This document shows positions 60,696-64,000 of a stretch of DNA of 64,000 nt, piece by piece. The first letter of the stretch is position 1. Each line of letters begins with the position of its first letter. The position numbers and the translations under genes were made by a program. The notes below the pieces were generated by a model that saw only the letters and a program-made list of their open reading frames with translations, had not been told where the DNA came from and did no database searches. The DNA is from Streptomyces sp. Y2F8-2 (lineage in GTDB: Bacteria; Actinomycetota; Actinomycetes; Streptomycetales; Streptomycetaceae). The DNA lies in NCBI RefSeq assembly GCF_014905555.1, contig NZ_BNGS01000011.1:124001-188000 (forward strand), written 5' to 3'.

Positions 60696-62548
60696 CGGAA
60701 GCCGTCCTTGGGCGAGTCGGTGTGGGTGGCCCATTCCAGAAGGCCGATGAAGGCACGGTTCAGCAGCGCCGAGTCCGCGGGCCTGAGCGGCCGCTGGGCC
60801 ATCAGCAGGGCCTGCCCGTACAGCGACTCCGTGGCGGTGCCGATCAGCTCCGTATCCTTCAGGGAGCTGATCCTGCGGACCAGCGGGTTGAGGTGGTTGA
60901 GCACCAGACGCGCGCGGGGAGCACTGCCCCGCAGCGAGCCCAGGATGCCCGCCCACAGCTCGTCGGCCTGCTCCTCGGCCTCGGCGCGTGCCTGCTCGTG
61001 GCGCGCCTCCCGGTCGTCCAGGTGCAGCGCGGGCACGGACAGCGGGTGGAACGCACGCAGCACGACGTCGCAGCCCAGCGGGTCGAGCTTGGCGCGCGCC
61101 GCCGCCAGGAAAGCGGCGAGCGCCAGCTCCTCGGCCGGGTCGACCGCGTCCAGGTGCGCGGTCACCGTGTCCGCGTCCAGTTCGGCGACCGCCGTGCCCG
61201 GACGCACCGACGGCAGCGCCTCGATCAGCTCGCTGTCGTACGTGTAGCCGCCGTTGACCACCCCGACGCCCTGCGCGGACGCGATCGGCGCGACCTGGCG
61301 GTACTCCTCCACCGTCCGGGTGAAGTGCACGACGGGGTGCCGCTGTGCGAACTCCTCCAGGGACAGCCGCCCGTCGGTCGTCTCGAAGGGGAGCCACGGC
61401 AGCATCGTGCGCAGCATCTCCTTGTCGTGCCGCGCCAGCGACTTCACGCCCAGGTAGTGCACCGACAGGAACGCGGCGAGCCGCTCGGGATCACCGGCGG
61501 CGAGAGAGGTCAGCCAGGACCGGATGCGCTCCCCGAGGGCGTCGCGCACGGCCGCGAGGGTCTCGTCCTCGTACAGCGACTCGCGCGACGCCGTGGGCCG
61601 CAGACTGTCCGTGTCGAGCACGCAGCGCACGAAGAACGCCCAGTCCGGCAGCAGCTGTTCGGCCCGCTCGGTCAGCAGCATGCCCTTCAGGTGCACCCGG
61701 TGACCCGCCCGCTGCGCCGGGCTCACCGCGGTCGGCAGCACGTACGCCACGCCCCGGATGCCCGCGAGGGGCACGTCCAGGTCGATGGAGTCCAGCGGGG
61801 TGAAGCCGAACAGGTCGTGACAGTGGCGCGCCAGGGCCGTCCTGCGAGTGGCGGGGGAGGGGTGGGGGCGGTCCCAGGGCGCCGGCAGATCCGTGACCGG
61901 CTCGTCGCCGACCCGGACGTCGTACGGCAGCAGCGACCCGAAGTCCCGTGCCAGGGACCGAACCCGGTCCGCGGAGAGCCAGTCGCCGGCACCCGGGCGC
62001 GCCACCAGGTGCACGGTGGTGCCGGGTTCGGGCCGGGCGTCCGGTGGCAGCGTGCGCACGACGTACGAACCGTCGTCGGCGGCCGTCCACTCCACGGGCG
62101 GCGCATCCGGCGTACGGGCGCTGCGGCTGACGACCCGTATGCGCTCGGCGACGACGAAACACGCCAGCAGGCCGATGCCGAACTGCCCGAGGAAGTCGGA
62201 GCGCGCCTCCTGGAGCCCGGCGGCCGAGTCGGCCCGCTTGGAGCTGCGCCCGATGGTGGCGAGGAGGTTGTGCACATCGGACTCGGTGAGCCCGATGCCC
62301 GAGTCCTCCACGCGCAGCGCGCCGCCGTCCGCGTACAGCCGGACCGTGGCGGGCGCGTCGGGCTGCTCGGCGCGGCGGGCGGTGATGGCGTCCACCGCGT
62401 TCTGCAGCAGCTCGCGCAGGTAGACCTTGGGGCTGGAGTAGAGGTGATGGGAGAGCAGGTCCACCAGACCACGCAGGTCGACCTGGAAAGTATGGGCCGA
62501 CGTGGGTGACTGTGAGGCCTGTGAGGACTGTGAGGTCTGGGAATCCAT
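60692..62548 (-). CDS. Hsp90-like ATPase (HtpG-related)
   Basis: The 618-residue GHKL chaperone has the Bergerat ATP site: ELLQNAVDAI (Glu46, Asn50), EDSGIGLTESD (Asp82) and GQFGIGLLACF (121-131). The middle domain has LRPTASRESLYEDETL. It lacks the charged linker and the C-terminal MEEVD, as expected for bacteria. The N-terminus is a Ser/Gln-rich tract (SQTSQSSQASQSPTS). ATG 62548 has no clear ribosome site and a GTG lies two codons before. It is divergent from recG and translationally coupled to the TPR gene. Confidence 0.9.
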   Translation of the reverse strand: MDSQTSQSSQASQSPTSAHTFQVDLRGLVDLLSHHLYSSPKVYLRELLQNAVDAITARRAEQPDAPATVRLYADGGALRVEDSGIGLTESDVHNLLATIGRSSKRADSAAGLQEARSDFLGQFGIGLLACFVVAERIRVVSRSARTPDAPPVEWTAADDGSYVVRTLPPDARPEPGTTVHLVARPGAGDWLSADRVRSLARDFGSLLPYDVRVGDEPVTDLPAPWDRPHPSPATRRTALARHCHDLFGFTPLDSIDLDVPLAGIRGVAYVLPTAVSPAQRAGHRVHLKGMLLTERAEQLLPDWAFFVRCVLDTDSLRPTASRESLYEDETLAAVRDALGERIRSWLTSLAAGDPERLAAFLSVHYLGVKSLARHDKEMLRTMLPWLPFETTDGRLSLEEFAQRHPVVHFTRTVEEYRQVAPIASAQGVGVVNGGYTYDSELIEALPSVRPGTAVAELDADTVTAHLDAVDPAEELALAAFLAAARAKLDPLGCDVVLRAFHPLSVPALHLDDREARHEQARAEAEEQADELWAGILGSLRGSAPRARLVLNHLNPLVRRISSLKDTELIGTATESLYGQALLMAQRPLRPADSALLNRAFIGLLEWATHTDSPKDGFR

Positions 62549-62715
62549 CGTCACGGCGCCGCGGGTGGGGGACGTTCGACGGCGCGGGGTCGGGCGGTCC
62601 CGGTGGGGCGGTGACCGCGGAGCGAGCCGGGGGTGGGCCATCGTAGGCCCGGAACCACCCCGCTGACCAGCGGTTTTGCAAGACGTATACGGCATTGTCG
62701 GTGCCGTGGTGTGCA
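62549..62715. promoter_or_regulatory. Divergent promoter region hsp90-like/recG
   Basis: The 167-base gap holds an AT-rich CGTATACG box near 62688 that may be part of a promoter. It has no other feature I can name. Confidence 0.35.
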
Positions 62716-64000
62716 ATGGATCTCGTGCCCGCACTGCAAGAACCGCTGAAACAACCACTGAAGTCAGTGCTCGGCCCCGCCACCGCGAAGGTGATGGCCG
62801 AGCACCTCGGCCTGCACACCGTCGGCGACCTGCTCCACCACTACCCGCGCAGATACGAGGAGCGCGGACAGCTCACCCACCTCGCCGACCTCCCCATGGA
62901 CGAGCACGTCACGGTGGTCGCCCAGGTCGCCGACGCCCGTCTGCACACGTTCGCCTCGGCCAAGGCCCCCCGCGGCAAGGGCCAGCGCCTGGAGGTGACC
63001 ATCACCGACGGCAGCGGCCGCCTCCAACTCGTCTTCTTCGGCAACGGCGTGCACAAGCCCCACAAGGAACTCCTGCCGGGCACCCGCGCGCTGTTCGCGG
63101 GCAAGGTCTCGGTCTTCAACCGCAGGTTCCAACTCGCCCACCCGGCCTACGAACTGCTGCGCGGCGACGACGTGGCCGAAGCGGTGGACAGCTGGGCGGG
63201 CGCCCTGATCCCGCTCTACCCGGCCACGGCCAAGCTGGAGTCCTGGAAGATCGCCAAGGCGGTGCAGACGGTGCTGCCCAGCGCCCAGGAGGCGATCGAC
63301 CCGCTGCCGGAGTCGCTCCGCGCGGGCCGCGGCCTGATCTCCCTCCCCGAGGCACTACTGAAGATCCACCGCCCGCACACGAAGGCGGATATCGCCGACG
63401 CCCGCTCCCGCCTGAAGTGGGACGAGGCGTTCGTCCTCCAGGTGGCCCTGGCCCGCCGCCGCCACGCGGACACCCAACTCCCGGCGGTGGCCCGCAGACC
63501 GAAGCCGGACGGCCTCCTGGCGGCCTTCGACGAGCGCCTGCCCTTCACGCTCACCGAAGGCCAGCAGGAGGTCTCGAAGGAGATCTTCGCCGACCTGGCG
63601 ACGGAGCACCCGATGCACCGGCTGCTCCAGGGCGAGGTCGGCAGCGGCAAGACCCTGGTCGCCCTGCGGGCGATGCTCGCCGTCGTCGACGCGGGCGGGC
63701 AGGCCGCCATGCTCGCGCCCACGGAAGTACTCGCCCAGCAGCACCACCGGTCGATCGTCGAGATGATGGGCGAGCTGGCCGAGTCGGGGATGCTCGGCGG
63801 GGCCGAGCAGGCCACCAAGGTGGTGCTGCTCACCGGGTCCATGGGCGCGGCCGCGCGACGGCAGGCGCTGCTCGATCTCGCCACCGGGGAGGCCGGGCTC
63901 GTGATCGGCACCCATGCCCTGATCGAGGACAAGGTGCAGTTCCACGACCTCGGGCTGGTGGTGGTGGACGAGCAGCACCGGTTCGGGGTGGAGCAGCGCG
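62716..64000 (+). CDS. recG: ATP-dependent DNA helicase RecG, 3' end outside window
   Basis: 428 codons are visible, running off the window. The wedge/OB domain (YPRRYEERGQLTHLADLPM, RLQLVFFG) comes first, then the helicase motor: Q-motif region FTLTEGQQEV, Walker A GEVGSGKTLVAL, motif Ia PTEVLAQQ, and DEQHRFGV (DExH). RecG remodels stalled forks and branched recombination intermediates. ATG 62716 begins MDLVPALQEPLKQPL. It is divergent from the Hsp90-like gene. Confidence 0.95.
   Translation, partial: MDLVPALQEPLKQPLKSVLGPATAKVMAEHLGLHTVGDLLHHYPRRYEERGQLTHLADLPMDEHVTVVAQVADARLHTFASAKAPRGKGQRLEVTITDGSGRLQLVFFGNGVHKPHKELLPGTRALFAGKVSVFNRRFQLAHPAYELLRGDDVAEAVDSWAGALIPLYPATAKLESWKIAKAVQTVLPSAQEAIDPLPESLRAGRGLISLPEALLKIHRPHTKADIADARSRLKWDEAFVLQVALARRRHADTQLPAVARRPKPDGLLAAFDERLPFTLTEGQQEVSKEIFADLATEHPMHRLLQGEVGSGKTLVALRAMLAVVDAGGQAAMLAPTEVLAQQHHRSIVEMMGELAESGMLGGAEQATKVVLLTGSMGAAARRQALLDLATGEAGLVIGTHALIEDKVQFHDLGLVVVDEQHRFGVEQR

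Noticed and set aside
58038..61247. 1069-codon plus-strand frame opposite the TPR gene
   Set aside because: Composition mirrors the antisense of a helical repeat protein; no start signal.

Overview
The window is very GC-rich and has third-codon-position GC bias, many GTG starts, 'conservon' operons, a lysine-tailed HU protein, AccB/AccE acyl-CoA carboxylase subunits and an AfsR/SARP-type regulator. Together these indicate a Streptomyces chromosome. The gene order (proline catabolism, leuB, ilvE, cimA, accB-accE, two conservons, gltX, tRNA-Gln/Glu cluster, ndgR-leuCD, hupS, cofC, plsC-gpsA, ddl, thiL, rpmB, recG) is one I recognise from memory as core-arm synteny near the SCO5511-SCO5566 part of the S. 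coelicolor map. I could not run a comparison. Almost all of the window is chromosomal core. No integrase, transposase, CRISPR array or complete mobile element was seen.

Left part (1-8.4 kb): a leftward unit of a NYN/PIN-like nuclease-zinc-FHA protein followed by a Ser/Thr kinase cut by the window edge. Next come a PucR-type regulator divergent from proline dehydrogenase and P5C dehydrogenase, a proline-iminopeptidase-like hydrolase and an AAC(2')-type acetyltransferase. The proline dehydrogenase 3' end is duplicated around a small palindromic insertion.

Branched-chain amino acid and sugar block (8.2-21.7 kb): a 43-residue protein, leuB, ilvE, an MFS transporter and cimA. cimA is preceded by a short leader peptide with tandem Ile codons and a terminator hairpin, a likely attenuator. 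A divergent pair of secreted glycosidases (GH30 and GH3) shares a promoter region with repeated TTCAGAA/TTCTGAA half-sites. A membrane protein and a YceI protein follow.

Lipid and signalling block (22.1-35.5 kb): accB-accE, then two tandem conservons (cvnABCD) transcribed leftward. Their cvnD genes are nearly identical in DNA.

Translation/leucine block (35.5-44.8 kb): an FAH-family hydrolase overlapping gltX, an orphan RelE/ParE-like toxin, a HAD phosphatase, a five-tRNA Gln/Glu array, gene remnants beside it, ndgR divergent from leuCD, a small conserved protein and hupS.

Right part (44.8-64 kb): cofC, plsC-gpsA, ddl, a DUF3515 lipoprotein, a stand-alone Lrp-type ligand-binding protein, thiL, a SARP-NTPase regulator with a flavin monooxygenase, rpmB, a FakA-like DAK2/DegV protein, an Hsp90-like ATPase translationally coupled to a 966-residue TPR protein, and the start of recG. 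Convergent gene pairs are repeatedly separated by long perfect hairpins without T-runs, the usual Streptomyces terminator style.
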